Shown here in pieces: positions 32,652 through 40,872 of a DNA stretch of 64,000 bases. Positions within the stretch are counted from its first letter, which is position 1, and the number at the start of each line of letters is the position of its first letter. The notes under the pieces are model-generated. The model was not told the DNA's origin, searched no databases, and saw only the letters and a list, made by a program, of their open reading frames with translations. Both the position numbers and the translations under genes were made by a program. Origin of the DNA: Hyphomicrobiaceae bacterium. GTDB taxonomy: Bacteria; Pseudomonadota; Alphaproteobacteria; Rhizobiales; Hyphomicrobiaceae. The DNA lies in assembly GCA_016793635.1 (NCBI GenBank), contig JAEUMD010000003.1, forward strand, positions 124,001 to 188,000, read 5' to 3'.

Positions 32652-35600
32652 TCACGCCGGTTCAGGCTTGCCAAACGCGGCGAGGCCTTTCGCATCGGCC
32701 GTTTCGCCTTCCTGCGAAGGCTTCCAACCGTCGCTGCCGAACTGGTTTCGCTGCCAGACGTACACCGACAGCTTGCCGTCTCCGCGCTTGTATCCGCGCG
32801 CGGGTTCTCCGGTGTCTTTGAACCGGATCAGCTTGCTCTCGAACCCGAGCGCCGCCATCGCCGCCGCCACGTCCGCCTTCATTTGAACGTGTCGCCGCTC
32901 CACCGGTATGCCCAGCGCCTCGTAAACGTCATGAGAGCGTACGCAACAGGCCTCCGGCAGTGCTGCCAGCTTCACTTGCAACGCGTCTTCGTACGCGTTG
33001 GGGTCCATCCGTTCCGCCTGCGCCGCCTGCGCCGCCTCCCGGTATTCCTTGGGAAGTTCGATCACGGCCGCGTCCGCGTAGTGTTCACGGTAGCGCGCGA
33101 CAGCCTCCGACCATAGTTGATCGCGGTCCCGGATCAGCGCGGCGAAGTCGGTTCCGCTACAGGCTACCGGCCAAAAGCGTCGGTTGCCCGTTTGGTCGCG
33201 CAAATACTTCGCGTCGTTCGTCGTGCCGCCATAGACGAACTGGCGTGGCACTTCCTCGACGAACCAGCCGTAAGCCGCGCGCGCCTTATCGACTTGCCGC
33301 GATATCTGCGCCTTGATTTTTTCGACCTCCGACTTGCGCCCGCCGACCATCTCCGGAACTTCCACGATCCACTTGCCCGAAGTGGCTTCGATCACAAGTT
33401 TAGGGTCCGCGCCGAGTGACGCGTTATCGGTGAACCAAGGCGGGCTTGCCAACACGCGAAGGAATGAACTTTTTCCGGTGTTCTGCTTGCCTTCGAGCAC
33501 AAGCATCGAGTCGAATTTGACGCCCGGCCGATAGATACGCGCAACCGCCGCCACCATCCACGTTGAACCGAACGCCGCGTTCAGCGGCACGTCTTCCGCC
33601 CCCGCGTACGTGGTCAGCATCGCATCGAGCCGCTTCACGCCGTCCCATGTTAGGCCGTCTAGGTATTCCTTGACCGGGTGGTATGCCGACAGGTGCGCAA
33701 CGTCGTTCAAGTAATGCCGCGCGTTATCCTTCGCGACGATCAGCCCGAACTTGCTCTCAATTGAGTGAACGATCCGGAGTAAGCACGCATCCGTCAGAAA
33801 CGGCTCGCGCGGAACGCCTGCGACTTCGACGCGATCCGTGAACAGGTTATGCCGCAGCCCGATGCCAAGCCGATGCAGCGCACGGCGGAAGTTTTCGAAC
33901 GTCTTCGCGATACCGCGCTCGCCTTCGTCAAACGGGCTCGCAAGGTCCATCTGCCCGAGTATCGCGGGATGCACGCTGCCTTCAGGCAACGTAGCTTTCG
34001 CAACACGTACACGCTGCGCCTCACGCACCGCCGCCGCCTTGACCTCCGCCGCCGCCTTGATCGTCTCGTCAATCGCACCGCGCCCGGCCGCGTTCGTCGC
34101 TCCGGCCGCCGCATAAAGCAGCGTCGTCAACTCGTGGCGCTCCAACGGATCGGCAACGCCCGCGACCATTGCCGCAACCGGCCGAACATCGGCCGCGCTC
34201 GGCTTCTTAGGCAGAGCATCGATAGCCGCGCGAACCTCGAACGCGCGCCATCCGAACGCAGCGCGGACCCCATCAGGATCAACACAGAATTCGATCAAGT
34301 CGAACGTCGTGAACGGTCGTCCCTTCGTCATGTCGTCTGCACTTGCGCCGATGACGAGGCCGTAAACCGAGCGCGCCACATGGTCCCATGAAGCCGAACC
34401 GCCGCCGCACTTGGCATGATTGCACGTGATAACCCCGTGCCGCAGTACCGGATCAGTCGAACGCGGGTCAGCGTCACGCGCAAACAACGTCAGTTTGCCC
34501 GGCGCATCTTCCTCGGTATGCGCGGTCTCGCTGGCGCTCATGTGGGGCTGGTTCAAGCAGTAGGCTTCAACCGTGCCGTCGTCTTTCTCGCGCGCGTCCG
34601 TCCCGTGCTTCGCTAGGAACTTGGCCCAACGAAAACCCTTCACGTCCGCAAGACGGCGGAACTCGTCGAACCTCGGCAAGTGCTGAGTGTCGGCAGGGAT
34701 GCGAACGCGCGTGAGGCCTTCGTGATCGTGTCCGCCGTGTCCCGTCGTGGCGCGTTGCGCCTCGACCTCCGGAGCATCCTTCAACACCTCGTCAAAATCG
34801 ACTGCCGCGCCGTCGAACCATTTGAAAAAGTAGTCACGCTTCGCCGCTGCGTTCGGCACACGCGGGAAGTAGATCGGCTGCGAAAGCTTATCAAGGCTCG
34901 CGTCGTCTTTGACCCCGTCGCCAAGCTGCATCCATAGCGCCCGGCGAACACGCTTCAACGCAACCGGATCGGCCGGAACGGCCTCCGCAAGGAACAGGAT
35001 GACGCGAGCGCGCGGAACCTCCGGCGTGCTCGAATAGGTGGTGTGAACGATGCCCGCAAAGCCGCTGCGCTCCACGGCCGAGCACAGCTTGTCCAGGTCC
35101 GCGCCGTCGTCCAGGTCGAACGCGATAAGTTCGATACTGCTCATGTTTTCATTGTTGCGCGGGCCGTCCGCCTTCAATGCGCCCGTGACGTACAGCGGCC
35201 CATCTTTTCCCCCGATCTCGACCTTGTCCGGCATGAACCGCGCCGCGAATTGCCCGAGTTGCGCCCGGCCGTTCCGCGCTACGTCTTTCGTGCTCGCCGC
35301 GATCCCGAGCGTAATCTCGCGCTCCAGTAACGCGTCGGCGGCCGGTTGCTCAGCCTCAACGGCCGGGCGTTCAAACGTCCCATCGTCGCGAACCGTGACG
35401 CTGCGAGTAGCCCGGCCGGAGCGCTCCGGCTTGTCCAGCATCGAGAACCGGCGAGCGCTCGCAGCTTCGTCCCCACCACCGGACCGGCGCACATGACCTG
35501 ACGTTGAGGCTGAGCGGCTTTCCCGGCCCGGCCCGCTACCAGCATGCCCAGCGCCACGAGGAACGCCGTGAACGACGCCAAAGCGCTTCGACCTACGACG

Positions 35601-35762
35601 GCGGCGCGTCGGGAATTCGATGACTTCCGCCTCGCCCTCATATTCGAGGGCGTCAACGGCGGCTTCGTCGGTCGTTTCGGCCGCGTCATCGTTAACCATG
35701 TCCATCATGGTTTCCGGATTACTAACATCGGCTATTGCATTCGAAGGGTTACGCGTGTACAT
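32652..35762 (-). CDS. VapE-type primase-helicase
   Basis: A 1036-residue protein combining a primase-like and a helicase domain. ATG 35762 follows AGGAAGAC. The region around residues 205-290 (IELIAFDLDDG, HTTYSSTPEVPRARVILFL) resembles the catalytic core of archaeo-eukaryotic-type primases. The C-terminal half is the virulence-associated E superfamily 3-like ATPase (PF05272-type): DGVKRLDAMLTTYAGAED, Walker A GKQNTGKSS at about 755-763, IVEVPEMVGGRKSEVEKIK and GNRRFWPVACSG. Such proteins initiate replication of satellites and prophages. It is transcribed towards the iteron region, with the small-gene operon diverging on its other side. Confidence 0.88.
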   Translation of the reverse strand: MYTRNPSNAIADVSNPETMMDMVNDDAAETTDEAAVDALEYEGEAEVIEFPTRRRRRSKRFGVVHGVPRGAGHAGSGPGRESRSASTSGHVRRSGGGDEAASARRFSMLDKPERSGRATRSVTVRDDGTFERPAVEAEQPAADALLEREITLGIAASTKDVARNGRAQLGQFAARFMPDKVEIGGKDGPLYVTGALKADGPRNNENMSSIELIAFDLDDGADLDKLCSAVERSGFAGIVHTTYSSTPEVPRARVILFLAEAVPADPVALKRVRRALWMQLGDGVKDDASLDKLSQPIYFPRVPNAAAKRDYFFKWFDGAAVDFDEVLKDAPEVEAQRATTGHGGHDHEGLTRVRIPADTQHLPRFDEFRRLADVKGFRWAKFLAKHGTDAREKDDGTVEAYCLNQPHMSASETAHTEEDAPGKLTLFARDADPRSTDPVLRHGVITCNHAKCGGGSASWDHVARSVYGLVIGASADDMTKGRPFTTFDLIEFCVDPDGVRAAFGWRAFEVRAAIDALPKKPSAADVRPVAAMVAGVADPLERHELTTLLYAAAGATNAAGRGAIDETIKAAAEVKAAAVREAQRVRVAKATLPEGSVHPAILGQMDLASPFDEGERGIAKTFENFRRALHRLGIGLRHNLFTDRVEVAGVPREPFLTDACLLRIVHSIESKFGLIVAKDNARHYLNDVAHLSAYHPVKEYLDGLTWDGVKRLDAMLTTYAGAEDVPLNAAFGSTWMVAAVARIYRPGVKFDSMLVLEGKQNTGKSSFLRVLASPPWFTDNASLGADPKLVIEATSGKWIVEVPEMVGGRKSEVEKIKAQISRQVDKARAAYGWFVEEVPRQFVYGGTTNDAKYLRDQTGNRRFWPVACSGTDFAALIRDRDQLWSEAVARYREHYADAAVIELPKEYREAAQAAQAERMDPNAYEDALQVKLAALPEACCVRSHDVYEALGIPVERRHVQMKADVAAAMAALGFESKLIRFKDTGEPARGYKRGDGKLSVYVWQRNQFGSDGWKPSQEGETADAKGLAAFGKPEPA

Positions 35763-36169
35763 TTAAGTCTTCCTGAGTTGTTTTCTGAACCCGTCGCGCT
35801 CACAACGCGGCGGGTTCTCTGTTTCCCGCAAGGCTCAGAAATTGGCCCGCGCGGAACGAACCATTCGCCCCATCGTCGGACCTAATCGAACTCTGCCGCC
35901 TACAAGGCCGCAGAGTCCGAAACGTGACCTTAACAGATTGTTACCGGCCGCACAATCCACATTTGGCACATTTTCTATAAGATTTTAAAACCGTCCGTTG
36001 TCGTCTCTGTGCTCGCCCATTTGCAGGCCGGTCCGGACTCTCCCCGCAGACTCAACGGCTTGCATTAACTTTATTTGTGTCGGCACGATTTATGCATTTG
36101 ACAAATTGCTCCGAGTCCTGTATACGGGTTAATGAGAATGGTTAACGAACCGGAAAGAGGCGTCCCGAA
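35763..36169. other. Divergent regulatory region of the island
   Basis: A 407-bp intergenic stretch between the primase-helicase gene and the small-gene operon. It is markedly more AT-rich than the rest of the window around 35930-36130. It contains the promoter at 36098-36126 and, overlapping the presumed start of transcription, GGTTAA-N7-GGTTAA (36128-36146), the same hexamer as in the origin-like region. Confidence 0.6.
36098..36126 (+). promoter_or_regulatory. Strong sigma-70-type promoter
   Basis: TTGACA (36098-36103), a 17-bp spacer and TATACG (36121-36126). It drives the ribbon-helix-helix-led operon. A GGTTAA direct repeat just downstream is a candidate operator. Confidence 0.75.
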
Positions 36170-36397
36170 GTGGTACAGAAGCGTATGGGCCGGAAGCGGC
36201 TTCCACCCGGCGAGAAGAAAACTCGGCAGGTGCTCTTTAACGTTCGGCCCGACGAGTTTGAGCACATGCAATCAGCAATGGGTTTGACCGGTCAGACCAT
36301 TTCCCATTTCGCCCGCGATGCCGTGGCGGCTCATGTCGCACACGTCTTCGCCAACGCCGCCACGAGCCCGACCGAAAACCCCAAGGAAAACGAGTAA
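36170..36397 (+). CDS. Ribbon-helix-helix regulator
   Basis: A 75-residue basic protein starting at GTG 36170 with AAAGAGG upstream (ATG 36185 is an alternative). After a basic arm (RMGRKRLPPGEKKTRQ) comes a ribbon-helix-helix fold: strand VLFNVRPDEF, helix EHMQSAMGLTG and helix TISHFARDAVAAHVAHV. MobC-like mobilisation proteins and phage or plasmid repressors look like this. As first gene of the operon, directly after a strong promoter with repeated GGTTAA, it is probably an autoregulator; a mobilisation role is the main alternative. Confidence 0.7.
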   Translation: MVQKRMGRKRLPPGEKKTRQVLFNVRPDEFEHMQSAMGLTGQTISHFARDAVAAHVAHVFANAATSPTENPKENE

Positions 36398-36909
36398 TGA
36401 GTAACCGCCTTTCGACAATCGACGACGCCCGCGAAATTTTCGACGACGCACAAGCCGTCTATCGCGAGGCCGTTCGCCGGATCATCCGCGACAAGTTCGC
36501 GGCCGTTGCCAGTGAGGCGCACTTTGACGACATCGTGGCCGCCCTGATCCTTGCCGCGCCTGCCGACGTGATTGCCTATTGGAGCGCCCTTAAGGCCGGT
36601 CCGGAGGAAGCGGAGAACGCAAGCCGACGCCTTCACCGCGCCGTCGAAGACCTCGCGCGGCGCGAACCGATGCTGTTCATCAGCGATATCAGTCTAAGCG
36701 CCGTTTTCAGCCTTCGCATGGTCGCAGACTATCGCGGCTCCGCGACTGACGATCAGAAGCGCTACTTGCGTCGCGAGCTAAAGGACGGCCACGACGTTGA
36801 GGGTAGGCGTCGAGAATTCGTGCGCCTGTCTCGCGTGCTCTCGAAAATGGACTTCGCCCGAGCGCTCAAAGCCGCGCCGGAGTACGCAGCCTTTTGCGCG
36901 CGAGGCTGA
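36397..36909 (+). CDS. Hypothetical island protein
   Basis: A 170-residue mostly helical protein whose ATG overlaps the previous stop codon (TAATG). It contains two related helical blocks (AREIFDDAQAVYREAVRRIIRDKFAA and SHFDDIVAALILAAPADVIAYW-type segment) with many Asp, Arg and Ala. A short segment pattern, DDIVAALILAAPADVIAYW, is echoed by NDIAAAILTPMRFAAIL in the next protein, so the two may be distantly related. No family recognised. Confidence 0.65.
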   Translation: MSNRLSTIDDAREIFDDAQAVYREAVRRIIRDKFAAVASEAHFDDIVAALILAAPADVIAYWSALKAGPEEAENASRRLHRAVEDLARREPMLFISDISLSAVFSLRMVADYRGSATDDQKRYLRRELKDGHDVEGRRREFVRLSRVLSKMDFARALKAAPEYAAFCARG

Positions 36910-36911
36910 AC

Positions 36912-37274
36912 ATGACGCGCGCCGATTATCTCGCCCGACTAACCGAGCGCTTCGACGCCTTCGCTGCGACGGTCCGGAAGCTGCTTTCGCAGCGCACGGG
37001 ACTGCAAGTCACCGTTGAGCACGCCAACGATATCGCCGCCGCGATCCTTACGCCCATGCGGTTCGCTGCGATCCTTGCGGACGCCATCGATGATGAAACC
37101 GTGTGGGGCATAGTTGACCGTGCGCGCGTCGATGACCCGGCGCTTTTCATTGTGCCCAGCGCCGCCCGGTTCAACACGCTGTTAACCCGGAAGGGAATGA
37201 CGCTGCCGGACGCGCGCGCCATGTTCGAACGCCTATCACCGGACGCACGAAGACGCGTTGCATATCACGCCTAA
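36912..37274 (+). CDS. Hypothetical island protein
   Basis: A 120-residue protein from ATG 36912, 2 bp after the previous stop. Helical and Ala/Arg-rich, with NDIAAAILTPMRFAAILADAIDDETVW in the middle, similar in pattern to the preceding protein. No motif that allows a function call. Confidence 0.6.
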   Translation: MTRADYLARLTERFDAFAATVRKLLSQRTGLQVTVEHANDIAAAILTPMRFAAILADAIDDETVWGIVDRARVDDPALFIVPSAARFNTLLTRKGMTLPDARAMFERLSPDARRRVAYHA

Positions 37275-37309
37275 CAGTCCCGCAACCCTGTAACCGAGTT
37301 GAGTACCCC

Positions 37310-37993
37310 ATGACCGCCACCGCCAAGATTGCCGCAGCCCGTGCCGCCCTCGCTACCAGTTTGAAGGCCTCGCGTCCGCTGCTCGAAGCCGATCAAATCG
37401 CCGCCGCCGTCGATATCCTGCTTGCCGATGACAGCATCGCGCATGCGGTCCAGAACGTCGATTGGTTGCAGACCCAGGAAGGCGCGGCCGACCTACTGCG
37501 ACGCCATGAAGGCAAGATCGCAAGCGTCGCGACCGAAGCACCGTCTCCCGTCAACGTCTATGAGCACTGGCTTTCTGAGCAAGCCGCTATCGGCGGCCCG
37601 GTGCCGCCCGACGTTCGCATCACCCTCTATCGGCGCGCTCACGGCCTCTCACGCGATGAACGAGCCGCGACGTGCATCAAGGCTGAGCCTGTGAAGGCTG
37701 AGCCCGCGAAGAAAGCGCCAGCGCCGCAGTCGGTCGTCAACGCGTTGCCCGGCCGCGTCGGAGCGCCGAACTACAGCCATCCGGACTGGGACCGTCTGAT
37801 TGAAAAGCGCACGGGCCGTCCGGCTGGTCAGCTTCTCGCCAGTCAACGCAAGAGCTACATCGACGCCCTGCTTGCCAGCGCCAGCGACGGTGTGCCGCTC
37901 GCGCCGGATGATGGCCGCCCGCTCACTGAGATCACAAGCGTAACGCAGCGAATGACGCTGGCGCGCCAGCGGGCAAGGCTCGCCGCACGATGA
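37310..37993 (+). CDS. Hypothetical island protein
   Basis: A 227-residue protein. The N-terminal third is helical, the centre has EHWLSEQAAIGGPVPPDVRI, a Lys/Ala/Pro linker (KAEPVKAEPAKKAPAPQ) follows, and the C-terminal part reads HPDWDRLIEKRTGRPAGQLLASQRKSY. This two-domain layout with a flexible linker is common in scaffold-like or phage accessory proteins. The stop overlaps the next start (ATGA). No family recognised. Confidence 0.65.
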   Translation: MTATAKIAAARAALATSLKASRPLLEADQIAAAVDILLADDSIAHAVQNVDWLQTQEGAADLLRRHEGKIASVATEAPSPVNVYEHWLSEQAAIGGPVPPDVRITLYRRAHGLSRDERAATCIKAEPVKAEPAKKAPAPQSVVNALPGRVGAPNYSHPDWDRLIEKRTGRPAGQLLASQRKSYIDALLASASDGVPLAPDDGRPLTEITSVTQRMTLARQRARLAAR

Positions 37994-38091
37994 ACCCGAG
38001 ACCTGCACCACCAACAACCGACACAGTGCCGCCCGACTTCAACGCAGACGACACGCTGCCGCGGCCTGCACAAACGAGTGACAAGAAATGA
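37990..38091 (+). CDS. Tiny coupled ORF (33 aa)
   Basis: A 33-codon frame that starts in an ATGA overlap with the upstream gene and ends in an ATGA overlap with the downstream gene. The peptide is Pro/Thr/Asp-rich (MNPRPAPPTTDTVPPDF). The double overlap is the main evidence for translation; it may serve only to couple its neighbours. Confidence 0.5.
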   Translation: MNPRPAPPTTDTVPPDFNADDTLPRPAQTSDKK

Positions 38092-38510
38092 AAGCTTCCC
38101 GAACCGCCCGCCTCGTCGATGCCGAGGCAACTGTTACGCTCCGCGACCTCGCAGACGGCGCAGAGACGGCCACGGCTACCGAGACCCCGGTTCGCCTGCC
38201 GCGCCTGTCTGGCGCGTATTGGCAAGCCGACGCCGGGCCGGACGGCGTGTTGAACATCAGCGTTGACGTCGCGGAGCTATCCGAGACCGGCACTTATGAA
38301 TTCCAGTTGATCGCGGATAGCTCACCGACCGTGAGTGACAGCCCGACGACTGTTCACAGCGTGCCGATCACGGCCACCGGTTCGTTCCGGTTCGACCTCG
38401 ATCTTGCGACCATCCGACAACTCGCCGGAGATGATGCCGCGTACCTCGCCGCACGCATCGTCATAGGTGGCGCTGATCCGAGCATCAACTACGCCGCTTG
38501 GATCGACTGA
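38088..38510 (+). CDS. Predicted beta-rich protein, possibly virion-like
   Basis: A 140-residue protein in ATGA overlap with the preceding tiny ORF. Composition and alternation suggest a beta-sandwich: ETPVRLPRLSGAYWQAD, GVLNISVDVAEL, GTYEFQLIADSS, VPITATGSFRFDLDLATI and DPSINYAAWID. Similar small beta proteins occur among phage structural or decoration proteins, so this is the only island gene hinting at a particle component. I cannot name a family. A hairpin follows at 38516. Confidence 0.6.
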   Translation: MKASRTARLVDAEATVTLRDLADGAETATATETPVRLPRLSGAYWQADAGPDGVLNISVDVAELSETGTYEFQLIADSSPTVSDSPTTVHSVPITATGSFRFDLDLATIRQLAGDDAAYLAARIVIGGADPSINYAAWID

Positions 38511-38515
38511 AACAG

Positions 38516-38546
38516 CCAATCGCTGCGCCGCTTTCGCAGTGATTGG
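38516..38546 (+). terminator. Hairpin after the small-gene operon segment
   Basis: A 12-bp stem with one G-T pair: CCAATCGCTGCG (38516-38527) with CGCAGTGATTGG (38535-38546). There is no U tract; it may be a partial terminator or a processing site. Confidence 0.4.
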
Positions 38547-38649
38547 TCATTGGATCAGAACTCGTCGCGACATAGACGGCGCGGCGATCACTCGCTCCGG
38601 TCGGGAGTTCCCCGGCTTCTGATCGGAGCGCCTTTCTTCACGAGGAACC

Positions 38650-38979
38650 ATGTCAGAAGCTTTGCTGCCCGCCGAAATTCGAAGCTCCGCCGCTGCTGCC
38701 GGTCTAGGCCGCCGCGTCTGGGAACAGCTTTACGTCGCCCTGACATTGATCCGCTACGGCGCGAGCCTCAACACCGTAAGGCTCGCCCTCGATGTCAATT
38801 GGCGTGAATTACACGCAAACCTGGCGGTCGCGGGTCGCTTGACGATCACTCCGGACAACGCGCCCCGGTCCAAGCGCCACGGCTCACGTTATGGCTTCCT
38901 GTACAGCCCGCGCGACGGCGTCGAATTCCCAACGCTCGGCATGGTGCAAGGCAAACTTTACAGCGGCCCGAAGTGGTGA
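38650..38979 (+). CDS. Hypothetical island protein
   Basis: A 109-residue protein from ATG 38650 with a GAGGAA site. The first part is helical (VWEQLYVALTLIRYGASLNTVRLALDV, resembling a helix-turn-helix) and the second basic and Tyr/Gly-rich (RSKRHGSRYGFLYSPRDGV). A DNA-binding role is possible. No family recognised. Confidence 0.65.
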   Translation: MSEALLPAEIRSSAAAAGLGRRVWEQLYVALTLIRYGASLNTVRLALDVNWRELHANLAVAGRLTITPDNAPRSKRHGSRYGFLYSPRDGVEFPTLGMVQGKLYSGPKW

Positions 38980-39032
38980 ATTGCTGACTGACGTGGTATA
39001 GAATAACGCTCACCCAACCGGAGCACCCCAAC

Positions 39033-39170
39033 ATGCGTATGAACACCGCCGCCGCGCGCGACATCCAGCTTTTGGCCGAAACCATCATTGCGGCCCGCAC
39101 CCTCAACACTCGGGACGGCCGGGCAATCCTGCGGCAGGCCAGGAAGGAACTGAAAGAGCTAGTCCAATGA
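39033..39170 (+). CDS. Small island ORF (45 aa)
   Basis: A 45-residue helical peptide (begins MRMNTAAARDIQLLAE, ends KELKELVQ). Its stop overlaps the next start in ATGA. A short gap with GGAG precedes the ATG. Too short for confident annotation apart from the coupling. Confidence 0.5.
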   Translation: MRMNTAAARDIQLLAETIIAARTLNTRDGRAILRQARKELKELVQ

Positions 39171-39325
39171 GCAGCGACGACGACAAGCCCGCCAACAAAG
39201 CCGACGAGAAGCCCATGACGCGGAGCGAAATCGCGCGGCAGGAAGCGCTCGCGAGCATGCACGAAACCGCGCGCCGGTCGCGCTGGACTGTGCGCAATGA
39301 GCGCCACAAGAGGAAGCCGAGCTAA
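39167..39325 (+). CDS. Small island ORF (52 aa)
   Basis: A 52-residue highly charged peptide (MSSDDDKPANKADEKPM, then RSEIARQEALASMHETARR). It starts in an ATGA overlap and ends in a TAATG overlap, so it sits in a run of three coupled frames. Confidence 0.5.
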   Translation: MSSDDDKPANKADEKPMTRSEIARQEALASMHETARRSRWTVRNERHKRKPS

Positions 39326-39636
39326 TGCGAGACACTGCCCACCGCGATCAAGCTATCAAGCGCATCGTCGATCAAGCGCTTGACGCAGGCAGCGCCGTTG
39401 AAGCGCTCCGCGTGATCGCCCGCGATTTCCATTCGATCTACACGGACCGCGCGTCCCCGCGTGTCATTATCAGCAACGTTGAGATTGTCTGCCGCCTCGC
39501 AGAATTTTTGCCCGAACCTACCGACGTCGTCGCGCCCGAAGCCGTCCGCTATGGCCCGTCACAAAGGCGCTTCGTCGATAAGCGCGCCCCGCGCATTTGT
39601 CAGGACGGCAGCCTATCGAAGGCGAAGCCGAGCTAA
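39325..39636 (+). CDS. Hypothetical island protein
   Basis: A 103-residue protein starting at the TAATG overlap at 39325. Helical N-terminal half (RDQAIKRIVDQALDAGSAVEALRVIARDF), basic C-terminus. No family recognised. Confidence 0.55.
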   Translation: MRDTAHRDQAIKRIVDQALDAGSAVEALRVIARDFHSIYTDRASPRVIISNVEIVCRLAEFLPEPTDVVAPEAVRYGPSQRRFVDKRAPRICQDGSLSKAKPS

Positions 39637-39640
39637 CCCT

Positions 39641-40069
39641 ATGTGCCATCCACCGCGCCAGTATCGCCGCCCGCACAAGACCCGTCGCTTCCGGGCGGGC
39701 ACGACGAACGGCAGGCATTTTGCCGCTAGTGAGCTTGAACAACTGATCTGCGACGCCAAGGAACGCACGGCTGCACGTGACGCGGAGGAAGCCGAACGGG
39801 CCGCAGCGAGAGCAAAGCGAGAGGCTGAGAAAGCTGCGGCCAAAGCGGCGAGAGATGCCGCACGCGCCGCAAGGTTCGCAAAACTCGCCAGTATGACCGA
39901 CGCTGAGCGCGAGGAAGCTCTCAAGGCAAAGCGAACGCTTTACAACAGGACCTATTACCGCCGCCGTGTGGCGGGAGAGATACCGGGGCGCGATCCAGAG
40001 GCAGACCGACTGCGGCACAATGAGAGAATGAAAATCTATATGAGAGAATACCGCACGCGGCAGAAGTGA
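39641..40069 (+). CDS. Coiled-coil basic protein
   Basis: A 142-residue protein from ATG 39641, 4 bp after the previous stop. A long Ala/Glu/Lys/Arg helix (residues about 32-85, for example EEAERAAARAKREAEKAA) is flanked by a basic N-terminus (RRPHKTRRFRAG) and a Tyr/Arg-rich tail (YNRTYYRRRVAG). It is probably a coiled-coil nucleic-acid-binding protein. It ends the small-gene string. Confidence 0.6.
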   Translation: MCHPPRQYRRPHKTRRFRAGTTNGRHFAASELEQLICDAKERTAARDAEEAERAAARAKREAEKAAAKAARDAARAARFAKLASMTDAEREEALKAKRTLYNRTYYRRRVAGEIPGRDPEADRLRHNERMKIYMREYRTRQK

Positions 40070-40368
40070 GCCGCGCCGGTCCGATCTCCAACAGTGCACG
40101 GCCCGCCTCCGTTCTCCCCGTCTCTCGTCGCCGTTGGTTCGTCTCGCTGATCGCCTAGCGTCTCGCTTGTGGTGGTGCGAGTGTGCAAGGTGCAAGGTGC
40201 GATGTTTTGCGGCCATCGGCCGCCAGGTTGAAGGGCCAAAGAGCGTCAATCTGAGTGACGTTGCGTCATTCAAAATGCCAATTAACGTCATTGCTTTCAA
40301 AGACTTGCATGCCTAACGGCGACGCGTCACACTGCCTCCACGTTCAACCAACACAGGAGGCCTTACCG
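40070..40368. other. Non-coding island DNA
   Basis: No gene seen. One inverted ACATCGCAC copy lies at 40197-40205, preceded by the tandem CAAGGTGCAAGGTGC. A short dyad TGACGTTGCGTCA is present at about 40256-40268. Confidence 0.5.
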
Positions 40369-40575
40369 ATGAACCCGATGACCGATGCCGAGTTCATCCA
40401 GAGCGATCTATTCCGCCACGAAGCCGACGCGTTGGCAGCCTGCGAGCGATTGACCAGCGCCGCGCAACGCGGCCTTGGGGCCGTTAACGACATGAGGGCG
40501 CGACTTGCCGAGGCGAGCGCGGCCGTGGATGCGTTGGAACGTCTCCGGCTGATCGATGTCGCGACATCGCACTGA
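40369..40575 (+). CDS. Small helical island protein (68 aa)
   Basis: A 68-residue protein from ATG 40369 with a perfect AGGAGG site at 40355-40360. It is helical with heptad-like spacing (AALAACERL, VNDMRARLAEASAAVDALERL). The last codons contain a copy of the island motif ACATCGCAC (40564-40572). No family recognised. Confidence 0.65.
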   Translation: MNPMTDAEFIQSDLFRHEADALAACERLTSAAQRGLGAVNDMRARLAEASAAVDALERLRLIDVATSH

Positions 40576-40872
40576 ACTTCTAGCGCCTCGACGCGCCTCT
40601 CGATGCCCAGCGCCTCCATGCCTCTCGCCGATCCAGTCTCGACACGAGCGCCTAGATCGGGGTGCGCGGTGGTGCGATGTTTCCGACTGATGGACTGCCA
40701 GCGGCACGGATCGGTGGGTATGGATCAAACGCCGGGATCACTGCGGTATTCACACGCCAATGTAGCCGAATCCGTTGTGAAGATGACGCGCAGCGCATAG
40801 GCTCCAACGTACGCTGATTGGCCATGGGTTCCCAAGCCCACGGGAATCTCGACCGAATACAGCAGGTGGCTC
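40576..40872. other. Non-coding island DNA
   Basis: No gene seen in 297 bp. An inverted ACATCGCAC copy lies at 40672-40680. Confidence 0.5.
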
